A stretch of 64,000 nt of DNA from Candidatus Coprovivens excrementavium (GCA_944363975.1 CALVVU010000003.1:124001-188000); one strand, 5' to 3'; shown: positions 18,074 through 27,504, counted from the first letter of the stretch. Numbers and translations are program-made. Notes: a model not told the origin generated them from the sequence alone.

Positions 18074-19051
18074 ATGCTAAGAACAGAATTAAGAAAAATT
18101 TATCGAAAGATTAAGCAATATAATACAATTGTTATTGCAAGACATATGAGTCCTGATCCTGATGCTATAGCAAGTCAGACGGCTTTAAGAGATGCTATAA
18201 AATTAACTTATCCTAAAAAAAATGTATATGCAGTTGGAACTAGTGTATCTAAGTTTAAGTATTATGGAATATTAGATAAAATAGATGAGACAACATTTAC
18301 AGATGATGCTTTGCTAATTGCTCTTGATGTTCCAAATATTTCACGTGTAGATGGAGTTGATCCTTCGGCGTTTACAGAAATGTTTAAAATAGATCACCAT
18401 CCTTCAGAAGAAGTTTTTGGTGATTGTGATTGGGTTGATGAGACATCTTCAAGTACTTGTCAGATGATTATAGAATTTTTATTAAGAACAGGTATGAAAA
18501 TTGATCGTAAAGTAGCAGAAAATTTATATTTGGGTGTTGTTTCAGATAGTGATCGTTTTTTGATAAGCTATACTTCAGCTAAAACTTTTTACTTAGTGGC
18601 TAAATTGATTGAAAAAACACAGATTGATTTTACTAATTTATATCATTATTTATACGAAAGACCTTATGAAGAAATAAAATTTCATGGGTATTTATCGGAA
18701 AATTTAACAATTACTGATAATGGTTTTGCATATATAAAAATAACTCCTGAAGTATTGAAAGAGTATAATGTTGATCCTGCTACTCCTTCTAATATGATTA
18801 ATGATTTTAGTAATATTAAGCATGTTTATGTATGGACTTTTGTAACTTTAGATGAAAAGAATGAAATTTATAAAGTAAATATAAGAAGTAAAGGACCAAT
18901 AATAAATGATACCGCTGCTAAATTTGGCGGAGGTGGACATAAATATGCTTCTGGGGTAAGGACGCATAACAAAGAAGATATAGATCAGTTATTAAAGGCA
19001 TTAGATGAAGATTGTCGTCAATATAAAGAGAGTCTAAAAATAGAAGTTTAG
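18074..19051 (+). CDS. nrnA: DHH/DHHA1 phosphoesterase, NrnA-type nanoRNase/pAp phosphatase
   Basis: Product of 325 residues. N-terminal DHH domain: MSPDPDAIASQ, ALDVPNISRVDG and the signature KIDHHPSEEVFGDCDWVDETSSSTCQ; C-terminal DHHA1 domain with the GGGGHKYASG loop. NrnA enzymes degrade 2-5-nt RNAs and dephosphorylate pAp; other family members hydrolyse pApA, and sequence alone does not separate them. It starts 30 bp after ackA, no promoter in between, so the two are probably cotranscribed. Confidence 0.85.
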   Translation: MLRTELRKIYRKIKQYNTIVIARHMSPDPDAIASQTALRDAIKLTYPKKNVYAVGTSVSKFKYYGILDKIDETTFTDDALLIALDVPNISRVDGVDPSAFTEMFKIDHHPSEEVFGDCDWVDETSSSTCQMIIEFLLRTGMKIDRKVAENLYLGVVSDSDRFLISYTSAKTFYLVAKLIEKTQIDFTNLYHYLYERPYEEIKFHGYLSENLTITDNGFAYIKITPEVLKEYNVDPATPSNMINDFSNIKHVYVWTFVTLDEKNEIYKVNIRSKGPIINDTAAKFGGGGHKYASGVRTHNKEDIDQLLKALDEDCRQYKESLKIEV

Positions 19052-19061
19052 ATTCTTTTTT
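19028..19061 (+). terminator. terminator after nrnA
   Basis: GAGTCTAAA / TTTAGATTC stem followed by TTTTTT, overlapping the last codons. Confidence 0.65.
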
Positions 19062-19076
19062 ATTGAACAAATGTTC

Positions 19077-19105
19077 TTGAAAGAAAAATTGGCCTTTGAT
19101 ATAAT
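19077..19105 (+). promoter_or_regulatory. recX promoter
   Basis: TTGAAA (19077-19082), 17 nt, TATAAT (19100-19105). Confidence 0.7.
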
Positions 19106-19122
19106 TTGACTAGGTGATTTTT

Positions 19123-19884
19123 ATGAAAATAGAAAAATATACTAAAATTAAAGGAAATAAATATAGTGTTTATATTGATGGAGTAGCTGTTAAATTATAT
19201 GATGATGTTATAGTTAAGTATGAATTATTAAGAAAAAAAGAAATTTCAAATGAATTGTTTACAGAAATTACTGAATATAATGATTATTTAGAGGCTTATT
19301 ATAAAGCTTTAAAATATATAACTAAAAAGTTACGCACCGAAAAAGAAATTTATATATATTTAGAAAAGAATTATGAAAAGAATGTTATTAAAGAAACAAT
19401 TATTAAATTAAAAAAAGATGGTTATTTAAATGAAGATATATATATAAAAAGTTTTATAAGTGATCAGTTGATACTTGGAAAGATGGGACCAAATAAGATA
19501 ATTAGTGAGTTAATTAACTTAGGATGTAATGAAGAAAAAGTAAGAAATGAAGTTGCTAAGATAGAGGAAAATGTTTGGTTTGAAAGAATTGAAAAAATTA
19601 TTAAAAAGAAGATTAGACTTAATAAAAGTTACGGGATAAATAAATTACGTGATAAAATTACTTATGAATTGGGCAATATTGGTTATTATAAGTGGATGAT
19701 AGATGAAATATTAAATAATATTAATTATGATGAGCAAGATGATATCTTAATTAAAGAATATAAAAGAGTTTGTAGTAAGTTAGAAAGAAAGTATGAGGGA
19801 AAAGAGTTAGAATTAAAAATAATAACAAAGTTATTATCTAAAGGTTTTACTTATGAGCAAATAAAAAAGGTTCTAAATGATTAG
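19123..19884 (+). CDS. recX: RecX regulatory protein
   Basis: Product of 253 residues, long form as in Firmicutes. RecX caps and disassembles RecA filaments. Built of three-helix repeats, visible as ALKYITKKLRTEKEIYIYLEKN..., GYLNEDIYIKSFISDQLILGKMGPNKIISELINLGCNEE and NKLRDKITYELGNIGYYKWMIDEIL. The ATG at 19123 is chosen over GTG 19114, since TAGGTG sits at SD distance only from the ATG. recA is not in this window. Confidence 0.85.
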   Translation: MKIEKYTKIKGNKYSVYIDGVAVKLYDDVIVKYELLRKKEISNELFTEITEYNDYLEAYYKALKYITKKLRTEKEIYIYLEKNYEKNVIKETIIKLKKDGYLNEDIYIKSFISDQLILGKMGPNKIISELINLGCNEEKVRNEVAKIEENVWFERIEKIIKKKIRLNKSYGINKLRDKITYELGNIGYYKWMIDEILNNINYDEQDDILIKEYKRVCSKLERKYEGKELELKIITKLLSKGFTYEQIKKVLND

Positions 19885-19894
19885 AACCTTTTGT
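19863..19894. terminator. bidirectional terminator between recX and prsA
   Basis: AAAAGGTTCTAA / TTAGAACCTTTT stem, loop ATGA; works for both convergent genes. Confidence 0.85.
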
Positions 19895-19898
19895 TCAA

Positions 19899-20933
19899 TT
19901 ATTCAGTTGTAGTTGATTGTTCTTGTAATTGTTGATAGTAAGCTAATTCATTTTGAATATATGTTGCATATTGACTTTTTAATTCTGAATCAACTATTTC
20001 AAAGTCGTTTTCTTTTCTTATTTCACGTAGTGCTTCGACAGCAGCAACTTGATTTTTGCTTAAGTATTCAGTTCCAAGTTCTTCTAGAATTTGATCTCTT
20101 ACTTCGTCAAGGCTAGCTTTTTCTTTAGATTCAGTACGTAAAATGATATGGTATCCTAATTCAGTTGTAACAACTTTACTACTATATTTACCATCTTTTA
20201 GTTTATAAGCAGCATCAACTAATTCATCATAATCATCACTTAATGTTGTTTTATTTATAAATCCTAAAGAACCGCCATTGTCTTTAGTTGTTTCATCTTG
20301 AGATTGCTCTTTAGCTAGTTCAGCAAATTTATCAGCTATATCTTTTTCATCAGTTTTATTTAGTTCATCTATTAAAGCCTCAGCTTTTTCTTTAGCTTCA
20401 TTTTCAGCTTCTTCTTTTTCTTCATCTGTCATATCATCTGTTACGTCTGGAGTAATTAAGATATGACTTACTTTGATATCACCAACAATTTCATCTTCAT
20501 AATATTTTTCTATTTGTTTTTCAGTTATTTGGTCTTCACTATAATCTTGAATAGCAAGATTTCTTAGATAAGATATATAGACATAATTACGATATGCCTC
20601 AAGAGATTGAAATCCAGTTTGTTGTTGAATTAAACTTAATAGATTATCTCCGTAATAGCTTTCTAATTGTGTCATTGTACTATCAGCATTTTCTTCAGCT
20701 TCTTCTAAGTTATCTTTATAAGTTTCTTCTAATATTTTTTTATCAACCAAATTAACTAATGCTGTTAGAGCATAATCATTTTTAACTGAATCATATAGTT
20801 CATTTACACTGATCATTGAACCATCTTTTAGTGTTACGACCGCTTCGTCACCATTAGATAGTGTTGGTATTTTACCTCCACACCCTGATAATAATGTTAC
20901 GATAAGGGCTAGCACAATAATTTTCTTTTTCAT
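19899..20933 (-). CDS. prsA: PrsA-like foldase lipoprotein (parvulin peptidyl-prolyl isomerase)
   Basis: Product of 344 residues. Signal peptide MKKKIIVLALIVTLLSGCGG with lipobox LSGC. Helical N-terminal chaperone part, central parvulin domain (about 150-265) with VSHILITPDV, NGGSLGFINKTTL and TELGYHIILRTE, then a C-terminal helix. PrsA lipoproteins catalyse prolyl isomerisation and help exported proteins fold outside the membrane, so this one could assist the exported proteins coded elsewhere in the window; that is inference. Own promoter (TTGTTT-17-TATAAT). Confidence 0.9.
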   Translation of the reverse strand: MKKKIIVLALIVTLLSGCGGKIPTLSNGDEAVVTLKDGSMISVNELYDSVKNDYALTALVNLVDKKILEETYKDNLEEAEENADSTMTQLESYYGDNLLSLIQQQTGFQSLEAYRNYVYISYLRNLAIQDYSEDQITEKQIEKYYEDEIVGDIKVSHILITPDVTDDMTDEEKEEAENEAKEKAEALIDELNKTDEKDIADKFAELAKEQSQDETTKDNGGSLGFINKTTLSDDYDELVDAAYKLKDGKYSSKVVTTELGYHIILRTESKEKASLDEVRDQILEELGTEYLSKNQVAAVEALREIRKENDFEIVDSELKSQYATYIQNELAYYQQLQEQSTTTE

Positions 20934-20957
20934 GTTTTCCTCCTTAACATACTTATA

Positions 20958-20986
20958 ATTATAGCAACCTCTAAATTAAAAAACAA
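20958..20986 (-). promoter_or_regulatory. prsA promoter
   Basis: Minus strand TTGTTT (20986-20981), 17-nt spacer, TATAAT (20963-20958). Confidence 0.65.
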
Positions 20987-21057
20987 GATTAACATTCACA
21001 TATAATAAAATCTAACCATACAATATAAGTGAAAAGACTTATAAAGGAGGATGGTTT

Positions 21058-21147
21058 ATGAATAATTGTGGTAATAATAACTTAGGACCTGCTATTATTT
21101 TAGTATTATTTATATTATTAATTATCATCGTTGGAGCTTATATATAA
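21058..21147 (+). CDS. 29-residue hydrophobic peptide, YjcZ-like
   Basis: Reads MNNCGNNNLGPAIILVLFIL and continues to ...IIIVGAYI. SD AAAGGAGG is 7 nt before the ATG, one of the best SDs in the window. The pattern Asn/Gly-rich head followed by a single hydrophobic helix of the form IILVLFILLIIIVGA is that of the YjcZ-type small membrane proteins annotated as sporulation proteins in Bacilli. A weak promoter (TTCACA-18-TACAAT, 20995-21024) lies upstream, divergent from prsA. Function unknown; sporulation is not implied by this gene alone. Confidence 0.65.
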   Translation: MNNCGNNNLGPAIILVLFILLIIIVGAYI

Positions 21148-21252
21148 TATATTTAAGAAAAAGAGTAAATCTTTAGTAAATAATACATTATTAGTAATTA
21201 GTATATACTTATTGATAAGTATTATACTTTGTAATATTATTTTTTGTTAATA

Positions 21253-21275
21253 TGAGAGGAAATACCTCTTTTTCT
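21253..21275 (+). terminator. terminator before ftsK
   Basis: AGAGG / CCTCT stem with loop AAATA and T-run. The 20934-21323 gap otherwise holds the prsA promoter, the small peptide gene and the ftsK promoter. Confidence 0.6.
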
Positions 21276-21276
21276 T

Positions 21277-21306
21277 TTGATTTTATATATAGTTATGGGG
21301 TATAAT
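21277..21306 (+). promoter_or_regulatory. ftsK promoter
   Basis: TTGATT, 18 nt, TATAAT (21301-21306). Confidence 0.55.
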
Positions 21307-21323
21307 TATTATGGTGAGAAAGT

Positions 21324-23597
21324 ATGGCAAAGAAAAAAAAGACATCAAAGAAACAAGAAAAGACGGAATTTAATTATAGTCCTGAACTTATTGGGATAGT
21401 TTTAATATTAATGGGGATTGTTGGATTAGGTAAATTTGGAATAGTAGGAACTTTTATTAAAAAGTTTGCTATGTTTTTAGTTGGTGAATGGTGGTTTACA
21501 ATTCTTTTAATCTTATTATTTATGGGAATGTTTATGCTTATAAAAAGAAAATTACCTAATTTTTTAGATTCTAAATTATTAGGTTTATATATAATTATTT
21601 TAGTAGTTTTGATAACAGCTCATTTTGGTTTTATTAATAATTATGAACCTAAAGATATAATTGATGCAACATTAAGTAATTATCGTAGTCGTATAGGAAC
21701 AATGAGCGATACTTCTAGTGCTTTAATGAGTGGTCAAAAAAGTATTAATATTGGGGGAGGAATTATCGGCGCAGGATGTGCTTATGCTTTTGCAAGTTTG
21801 TTTGGTAGAGTGGGAACGATTGTTGTTTTAGTTGCTTTAACTATTTTAGCTTTAGTAATGTTGTTTGATTTAAATTTGAGCGATGTATTTATGAAGATGA
21901 AAAATCGCTTTGAAGAAGCTAAAGCAGCCCGAGAAGAAAAGAGAGCAATGGAAGAAGATGAAGACGAAGAAGAATTGGATGATGAAGGTAATGAAGTTAT
22001 TTCTTTAGGTGAAATAGGAAGAGACACTTTACCACAAGATAATTATCAAACGGGAGTAATTTCGCCAGTAACTGTTTCAACAAATTTGAAACAAGATAGT
22101 TTGAAAAACAATGAAATTGTGGAAAAAACAATGTCTGTTGCAACTCCAAGAGGGATTTATACTTTACCTAGTATTAATATATTAGATGAAGTTCCTCGTA
22201 ATAATAAAGTTAATAATGATTTTACGAAGAGTAATAAAATAATTTTGGAACGTGTATTAAATGATTTTCAAATAAAAGCTACAGTAGTTGAAATTCATGT
22301 TGGTCCGGCAGTTACGCAATATGAATTGGCAATTCCGAGTGGAACGAAGGTTAGTAGAATATTAGGAATAAACAAAGAAATAGCTTTAGCTTTAGCGGCT
22401 AAAGATGTTCGTATTGAAGCTCCTATACCAGGAAAAAGTACTGTAGGAATAGAAATTCCTAATCCGACAATTAATCCTGTTAAAATAAGAGAAGTACTTG
22501 GAAATATACCAAAAGATCAAGAAAAAGCTAAGATATTAGTATCATTGGGAAAAGATTTAATGGGTAGAGTACAGACAGCAGATATTTCGAAGATGCCGCA
22601 TTTGTTAGTAGGTGGTTCTACAGGTTCTGGTAAATCAGTATGTATTAATTCTTTTATTGCTTCTATTTTAATGCGTTATAGACCTGAGGAAGTCAAGTTA
22701 GTTTTAGTTGATCCTAAGAAAGTTGAATTATCTAATTATAATGGAGTGCCTCATTTACTATGGCCAGTTGTTACAGATCCTAAAAAAGCAAATACAGCTT
22801 TACAAAGAGTAGTTGCAATGATGGAGGATCGTTATGAAACGTTTAGCGAAGTAGGAGTAAAAAATATTGCTTCTTATAATGAATGGGTTGATAAAGAAAA
22901 AGAGAAAGATTTAAGCTTTACTAAAGAGAAAATGTATTATTTAGTTGTTATTATTGATGAGTTAGCTGATTTGATGTTAGTTGCATCAAAAGAAGTTGAA
23001 GATTCAATAATGCGTATAACACAGATGGCTCGTGCAGCTGGTATTCATTTAATTGTCGCTACTCAAAGACCTAGTACTGATGTTATTACAGGTGTTGTTA
23101 AAGCTAATATTCCTTCACGTATTTCTTTTGCGGTTGCTTCACAAATAGATTCGCGTACAATATTAGATCATTCTGGTGCTGAAAAATTGTTGGGAAAAGG
23201 TGATATGCTTTATTTACCAATGGGAGAAAATAATCCTCGTCGTATTCAAGGATGCTTTATAACTGATGATGAAATACAAAGAGTTATAGATTATGTTTGT
23301 GGACAACAGAAAGTTTCTTATGATGAGTCATTGAATCAAGCTATTGAGGAAGAACACAATCCTGTATCAGGAGATAAAGAATCATTTGATGATCCTTTGT
23401 ATGATGAAATATATGCTTTTGCCGTAGAAACTGGTAAAATAAGTGCTTCTTTAATTCAAAGAAGATTTAGATTAGGATATAATCGTGCAGCAAGAATTAT
23501 TGATTTGTTAGAAGATAGAGGAATTATTGGACCACAAAATGGTTCTAAACCAAGAGAAGTTTTAGTTGGTCAGGGAGAGCAATCGAAGGAACAATAA
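21324..23597 (+). CDS. ftsK: DNA translocase FtsK/SpoIIIE
   Basis: Product of 757 residues. Four or so membrane segments within the first 185 residues, an acidic linker (EEDEDEEELDDEGNE), then the RecA-type motor with Walker A LVGGSTGSGKSVCINSF, KLVLVDPKKVELSNYNGVPHLLWPVVTD and Walker B VVIIDELADLM. The C-terminal winged-helix gamma domain is complete (DPLYDEIYAFAVETGKISASLIQRRFRLGYNRAARIID), the part that reads polar KOPS/SRS sites. It pumps chromosomal DNA through the septum. The gamma domain and four-TM start clearly separate it from the EssC ATPase at 39270. Confidence 0.96.
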   Translation: MAKKKKTSKKQEKTEFNYSPELIGIVLILMGIVGLGKFGIVGTFIKKFAMFLVGEWWFTILLILLFMGMFMLIKRKLPNFLDSKLLGLYIIILVVLITAHFGFINNYEPKDIIDATLSNYRSRIGTMSDTSSALMSGQKSINIGGGIIGAGCAYAFASLFGRVGTIVVLVALTILALVMLFDLNLSDVFMKMKNRFEEAKAAREEKRAMEEDEDEEELDDEGNEVISLGEIGRDTLPQDNYQTGVISPVTVSTNLKQDSLKNNEIVEKTMSVATPRGIYTLPSINILDEVPRNNKVNNDFTKSNKIILERVLNDFQIKATVVEIHVGPAVTQYELAIPSGTKVSRILGINKEIALALAAKDVRIEAPIPGKSTVGIEIPNPTINPVKIREVLGNIPKDQEKAKILVSLGKDLMGRVQTADISKMPHLLVGGSTGSGKSVCINSFIASILMRYRPEEVKLVLVDPKKVELSNYNGVPHLLWPVVTDPKKANTALQRVVAMMEDRYETFSEVGVKNIASYNEWVDKEKEKDLSFTKEKMYYLVVIIDELADLMLVASKEVEDSIMRITQMARAAGIHLIVATQRPSTDVITGVVKANIPSRISFAVASQIDSRTILDHSGAEKLLGKGDMLYLPMGENNPRRIQGCFITDDEIQRVIDYVCGQQKVSYDESLNQAIEEEHNPVSGDKESFDDPLYDEIYAFAVETGKISASLIQRRFRLGYNRAARIIDLLEDRGIIGPQNGSKPREVLVGQGEQSKEQ

Positions 23598-23615
23598 TAT
23601 TCTAAAAAAATAAAT

Positions 23616-23642
23616 AAAGGACTATTATGGAGTCCTTTTTTT
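23616..23642 (+). terminator. terminator after ftsK
   Basis: AAGGACT / AGTCCTT stem, loop ATTATGG, then seven T. Confidence 0.8.
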
Positions 23643-23677
23643 GTGATATAATTATTTATAATGTAGGAGGTGGAAAA

Positions 23678-25354
23678 ATGATTTGTCCAAAATGTAAATA
23701 TGAAATTAAAGGCAAGTTATCTATCTGTCCTCGCTGTGGTGCTTCTTTAGTAGAAAGAAAAGTTACAAAAAGTGTAAAAACTGTAAAAGGAACGAAAAGT
23801 AAAATTAATGTTCAAGATCAGTCTTCATTAGTTGGTGGAACTGTTGGAAGAGGAGATATAATAAGTTTAAAAAAGAAGCCAAGGAAGAAAGAAATATCAA
23901 TTAAGGATTTTAATAGCGTAGCTGATTATAAGGATGCTAAAGAGAAATTAAGTGAACAAATAAATCAAAATCCTTTTGAAGGAGTTAATACTTTTAATAA
24001 TAAGAGAAAGCCAATAAATATATATAGTAATCAAGATTTGTTTAAAAAAATAGATTATAATACGGGTATTAATAACGAGAAAAATGTTGAAACAAATGTT
24101 AATTTTGAAGGCAGACAAGGAAGATTTTTTTCAACACAATCTAGTAATAATATTGTAAATCAAGATGTTAAAACAGTAAAAAAAGCTACTAGTTTATTTA
24201 GTATAACTAAAAATAATGAACCAATTACTTATAAAACGAAAAAAAATAAAAATGTCAGAACTCAAGGAAAAGTTGGTCTATTTAATGTTTTAGCATATTG
24301 TATTGTAATTGGATTATGGGTTTTTGCATTATGGACGTTGTATAGTGCAACTAGAGAAACTTATTATTTTAGTGAAGAGGAAAGTAACAATGAAATACTA
24401 ACAAATACAGAGAGTCCAGTTATTGATGAAGAGATGTCTAAGTATAATGGTGTGTCTAAATCAGGACAAGTTGGTGGTTCTAGTGGGGAAGGTATTACTT
24501 CAATAGTTTATGATAATCAATATATTCAACAATTAACTTTAAAATCAGAAAGCGAACTTAATAAATTAATAGCTGCTGATAGTTTGAAGCAAAAAAATAA
24601 TTGTCCTGCTGATGTTAAAAAGATAGAAAATGAAATTATAAATAATTATGGAATAGTGGCAGTTAATTTGTGTGAGATGGATTACGATTTTGCTTTGGAA
24701 TTAAGAAATGTTGTCAAATATATTTATAATAACTATCCACAAGCTAGAAATTATTTAACTAATTTAACTTTAGCTAACGTTGGTAATGATTCTTCCTTTA
24801 TAGCTGCATTTATGCCAGTTTTCTCTTTTGCAACAAGTAAAACAAATTCAGGATATCCGGTTGGAATAAAAACACAGATTTTATTGAATGCAAAATATTT
24901 TTTGAATAGTTCGAAATTAAAGGGCTCAGTTAGTTATGCTGAGAAAAGTGGATATTTTCCTGCTAATGCAACTCGTAGTAGTACAGTTGCTCATGAATTT
25001 GGTCATTATTTATCATATGTTGCTTTATTAAATTATTATAATTCAAGTAAACTTAATTTTGTGAAAGCATCGCAAGCAGCAATTCTTTATGAAGTATATA
25101 ATGATTTTAATGAAGGAGATTTTAGTTATAAACTATTGCAAGAAGCTTATAGTGAATATGTAAAATTATATTCTAATGATTCTTTTGATGATTTTAGAAG
25201 CAGTATTTCTGGTTATGCAATGGCAAAAGATAATAGTGGTAATTATATATATGATGAAACGATTGCTGAGGCATTTCATGATGTTTATATAAATGGTGAT
25301 TTAGCGAAACCAGCTAGTAATTATATAGTTAAAGTATTAATTAGTAAATTGTAG
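23678..25354 (+). CDS. zinc-ribbon, membrane-anchored HEFGH metallopeptidase-like protein
   Basis: Product of 558 residues, start ATG 23678 after GTAGGAGGTGG. N-terminal zinc ribbon MICPKCKYEIKGKLSICPRCG (Cys 3, 6, 17, 20), a low-complexity Asn/Lys-rich linker, a membrane segment at about 199-222, and an outside C-terminal domain with the zinc motif HEFGH at 439-443 (STVAHEFGHYLSYVALL) plus a downstream EAYSEYVKLY stretch that may supply the third ligand. So the ribbon is cytoplasmic and the putative protease faces out. First gene of a three-gene run with the dead trypsin-like protein and a small anchored protein, spaced 9 and 4 bp. Substrate unknown. Confidence 0.6.
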   Translation: MICPKCKYEIKGKLSICPRCGASLVERKVTKSVKTVKGTKSKINVQDQSSLVGGTVGRGDIISLKKKPRKKEISIKDFNSVADYKDAKEKLSEQINQNPFEGVNTFNNKRKPINIYSNQDLFKKIDYNTGINNEKNVETNVNFEGRQGRFFSTQSSNNIVNQDVKTVKKATSLFSITKNNEPITYKTKKNKNVRTQGKVGLFNVLAYCIVIGLWVFALWTLYSATRETYYFSEEESNNEILTNTESPVIDEEMSKYNGVSKSGQVGGSSGEGITSIVYDNQYIQQLTLKSESELNKLIAADSLKQKNNCPADVKKIENEIINNYGIVAVNLCEMDYDFALELRNVVKYIYNNYPQARNYLTNLTLANVGNDSSFIAAFMPVFSFATSKTNSGYPVGIKTQILLNAKYFLNSSKLKGSVSYAEKSGYFPANATRSSTVAHEFGHYLSYVALLNYYNSSKLNFVKASQAAILYEVYNDFNEGDFSYKLLQEAYSEYVKLYSNDSFDDFRSSISGYAMAKDNSGNYIYDETIAEAFHDVYINGDLAKPASNYIVKVLISKL

Positions 25355-25363
25355 GAGGTGTTT

Positions 25364-26959
25364 ATGAAAAAGATATTATTTGGAATATGTTTAAATTTAA
25401 TATTCTTTAATATAGTTTATGCTTTTGATATTGATATGAGTAAAGTATCTGTAGATAGTAAAGCTAATGAAATTAATGAAAATTTAAATAAGACATATAA
25501 TATTGAAACACCTGGTTTTAGTAATGAAATAATTGTTGATGATAAAATAGATGAACTGATTAAAGAAGTAGTTAAGATATCTTTAAATGATGAGAGTATT
25601 GATAATAAAAGAAAAGAATTTTCTAAATATATGTTTTATAGCAGTACAGATGGTGCAGAAACTTTAAGTGGTAATCTTTTTGTTCAAATGTATTTAGATA
25701 TGATAGATGAAAAAAAGATTGAAGCAGATTATATTAAAGATATAAGAACAGTTACTTTTAATAAAGATGATGCAATGTCTTTTGTGTATTTAGACGATGC
25801 TTTAGTAAATGAAGAAAAAAAAGAAGTTGTTTTAGCTTTTTGGTTGAAAAAGGATAATAGTGAATATGGTGTTTATTATCCTTGGTTGACAATTGATGAT
25901 GATTTAAATGATTATTTTTCGCAAGTAGCTAAAAAAGAAGATAATGGTGAATTTATTGGAGGAACATATAATAAAGTGTCTTTATCTGGAAATGGAAATG
26001 TTACAGTTAGTACTAATTTATTGAATAAGCTTTATCAAGATAATAAAAATAGTGTAGTACAAATAACAGGAATGACTGATGGTGGTCAAAGTAGTTATGG
26101 TAGTGGCTTTTTTATTAGGGAAGGGATTGTTGTTACAACATGGTCTTTGTTTTTACAAATGTTAACTAATAGCGATTATCTTTATGTTAATGATGTGAAT
26201 GGTAATACTTATGATATTTTAGGAGTAGTAGCTGCTCAAACTAATTATGATGTTGTTGTTTTAAAGATTGATCAAAATGTTGGTAATGGAGTTACTTTTG
26301 GTTCAGCAACTAATATGGATTTAGACGATAAATTATTTATGATAAATAGTAAAAATAATAATAGTTTTAGCATTAACTATGGCTCTTTTATATCTATAGA
26401 TAATGGTAGATTAATGAATATGTTTTTGTTAAATAGTAGTGATGTTGGTGGTGCTTTATTTAATGAAAATGGTGAAGTAGTTGGGTTCGCAGTTGCTGAT
26501 AAAATAAATTCTGAGTTATCGTATGCTAATAGTACTGATTATTTAAAGAAATTACAAGAAATTTTAAATAGTCAAAATTATACATATATATCTTATACTT
26601 TATTAGATACTTTTAAGCAAGATTATTATACTGATATTACAGAAGAGAAAAAATATAATAATATTGAAAATGAAGTATGGGATGAGTATAGAAAAATAGG
26701 AGATTTAGGTAATAAGATTAAACTGTCTTTAATAAAAGCATCTTATGTTGATAATATAGTTAGTTTAAGATATAAAAATAGCGCTAATAATTTAATTGAT
26801 TCAATGTATTTTGTTTCAGATTTTACAGAAACATTAGTTAAAGATGGCTATGAATATACATATAGTGATGAATATAAGAAAATATATGAAAATAATAAAT
26901 ATAAAATTATTATAAAAAATAGTTTAGACTATTTAATTATTCTTATTATGGAGAATTGA
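25364..26959 (+). CDS. exported trypsin-fold protein lacking catalytic His and Ser (pseudoprotease)
   Basis: Product of 531 residues, ATG 25364 after GGAGGTG. Signal peptide 1-20 (MKKILFGICLNLIFFNIVYA). Residues about 225-395 follow the HtrA/trypsin order: VVQITGMTDGGQSSYGSGFFIREGIVVTTWSLF, DYLYV, NYDVVVLKID, VGGALFNENGEVVGFAVAD. The Asp (296) is kept, but the His position reads Ser 261 (TWSL for NHVV) and the Ser position reads Val 361 (DVGGAL for NSGGPL), so proteolysis is not expected. Lies directly behind the HEFGH protein, suggesting a binding or scaffold role for that enzyme (inference). Confidence 0.65.
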   Translation: MKKILFGICLNLIFFNIVYAFDIDMSKVSVDSKANEINENLNKTYNIETPGFSNEIIVDDKIDELIKEVVKISLNDESIDNKRKEFSKYMFYSSTDGAETLSGNLFVQMYLDMIDEKKIEADYIKDIRTVTFNKDDAMSFVYLDDALVNEEKKEVVLAFWLKKDNSEYGVYYPWLTIDDDLNDYFSQVAKKEDNGEFIGGTYNKVSLSGNGNVTVSTNLLNKLYQDNKNSVVQITGMTDGGQSSYGSGFFIREGIVVTTWSLFLQMLTNSDYLYVNDVNGNTYDILGVVAAQTNYDVVVLKIDQNVGNGVTFGSATNMDLDDKLFMINSKNNNSFSINYGSFISIDNGRLMNMFLLNSSDVGGALFNENGEVVGFAVADKINSELSYANSTDYLKKLQEILNSQNYTYISYTLLDTFKQDYYTDITEEKKYNNIENEVWDEYRKIGDLGNKIKLSLIKASYVDNIVSLRYKNSANNLIDSMYFVSDFTETLVKDGYEYTYSDEYKKIYENNKYKIIIKNSLDYLIILIMEN

Positions 26960-26963
26960 TTTT

Positions 26964-27482
26964 ATGAAGAAGAATAAGTATTTAATTATTGTTATTATAG
27001 TTAGTATAATTTTAACTTTAGGTTTATCTTATGCTTTTCGTATAACTTTAAAAGAATATAGAAATGATAATTTTAGAGTTCAGTATGATAGTACTTGGAA
27101 ATTAGATAATGATGTTAATGAGTTGAAGTTAATTCATAAAAAGACGAAAAGTGTGTTACGAATACAAAGTAAAGAACTAGATACTGAATATATGGATGTT
27201 TCTTTAAAAGATATTATTATTGATATAGTAGATAGTATAGAAAAACAAAATGTAGATTATAAATTAATTAATAGAAAAAGTAATTTAAATAATGACTATG
27301 AATCATTTTCTTACTTATATGAAAATGGTATGATGCAAGTATTAGTTAATATATACAAAAATAATAACAAATTAGTCATTGCTTATTATGAAGCTAATAG
27401 TGAGTATTATGATATAGTTTTAGATAGTGTTGAAACTTTGTTAAATACATTAGAAATTTATACTGGAACAAAAGTAAATTAA
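26964..27482 (+). CDS. signal-anchored hypothetical protein
   Basis: Product of 172 residues, not recognised. N-terminal membrane anchor (KKNKYLIIVIIVSIILTLGLSYAF), then a soluble outside domain: YRNDNFRVQYDSTWKLDNDVNELKLIHKKTKSVLRIQSK... This layout of a beta start 'FRVQYDSTW' followed by 'LINRKSNLNNDYESFSYLYENGMMQVLVNIY' resembles PsbP/DUF1795-like folds, but I would not assign it. Third gene of the 23678-27482 set, 4 bp after the pseudoprotease and closed by a terminator. Confidence 0.55.
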   Translation: MKKNKYLIIVIIVSIILTLGLSYAFRITLKEYRNDNFRVQYDSTWKLDNDVNELKLIHKKTKSVLRIQSKELDTEYMDVSLKDIIIDIVDSIEKQNVDYKLINRKSNLNNDYESFSYLYENGMMQVLVNIYKNNNKLVIAYYEANSEYYDIVLDSVETLLNTLEIYTGTKVN

Positions 27483-27504
27483 CGTAAAGTTAATTTCTTT
27501 TTTT
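27475..27504 (+). terminator. terminator before glmS leader
   Basis: AAATTAAC / GTTAATTT stem, loop GTAAA, then T-run. Confidence 0.7.

Noticed and set aside
21131-21250. Second small hydrophobic frame with TTG start after the YjcZ-like gene
   Set aside because: Overlaps the previous gene and has no SD, though it contains a plausible membrane helix; kept only as a note.
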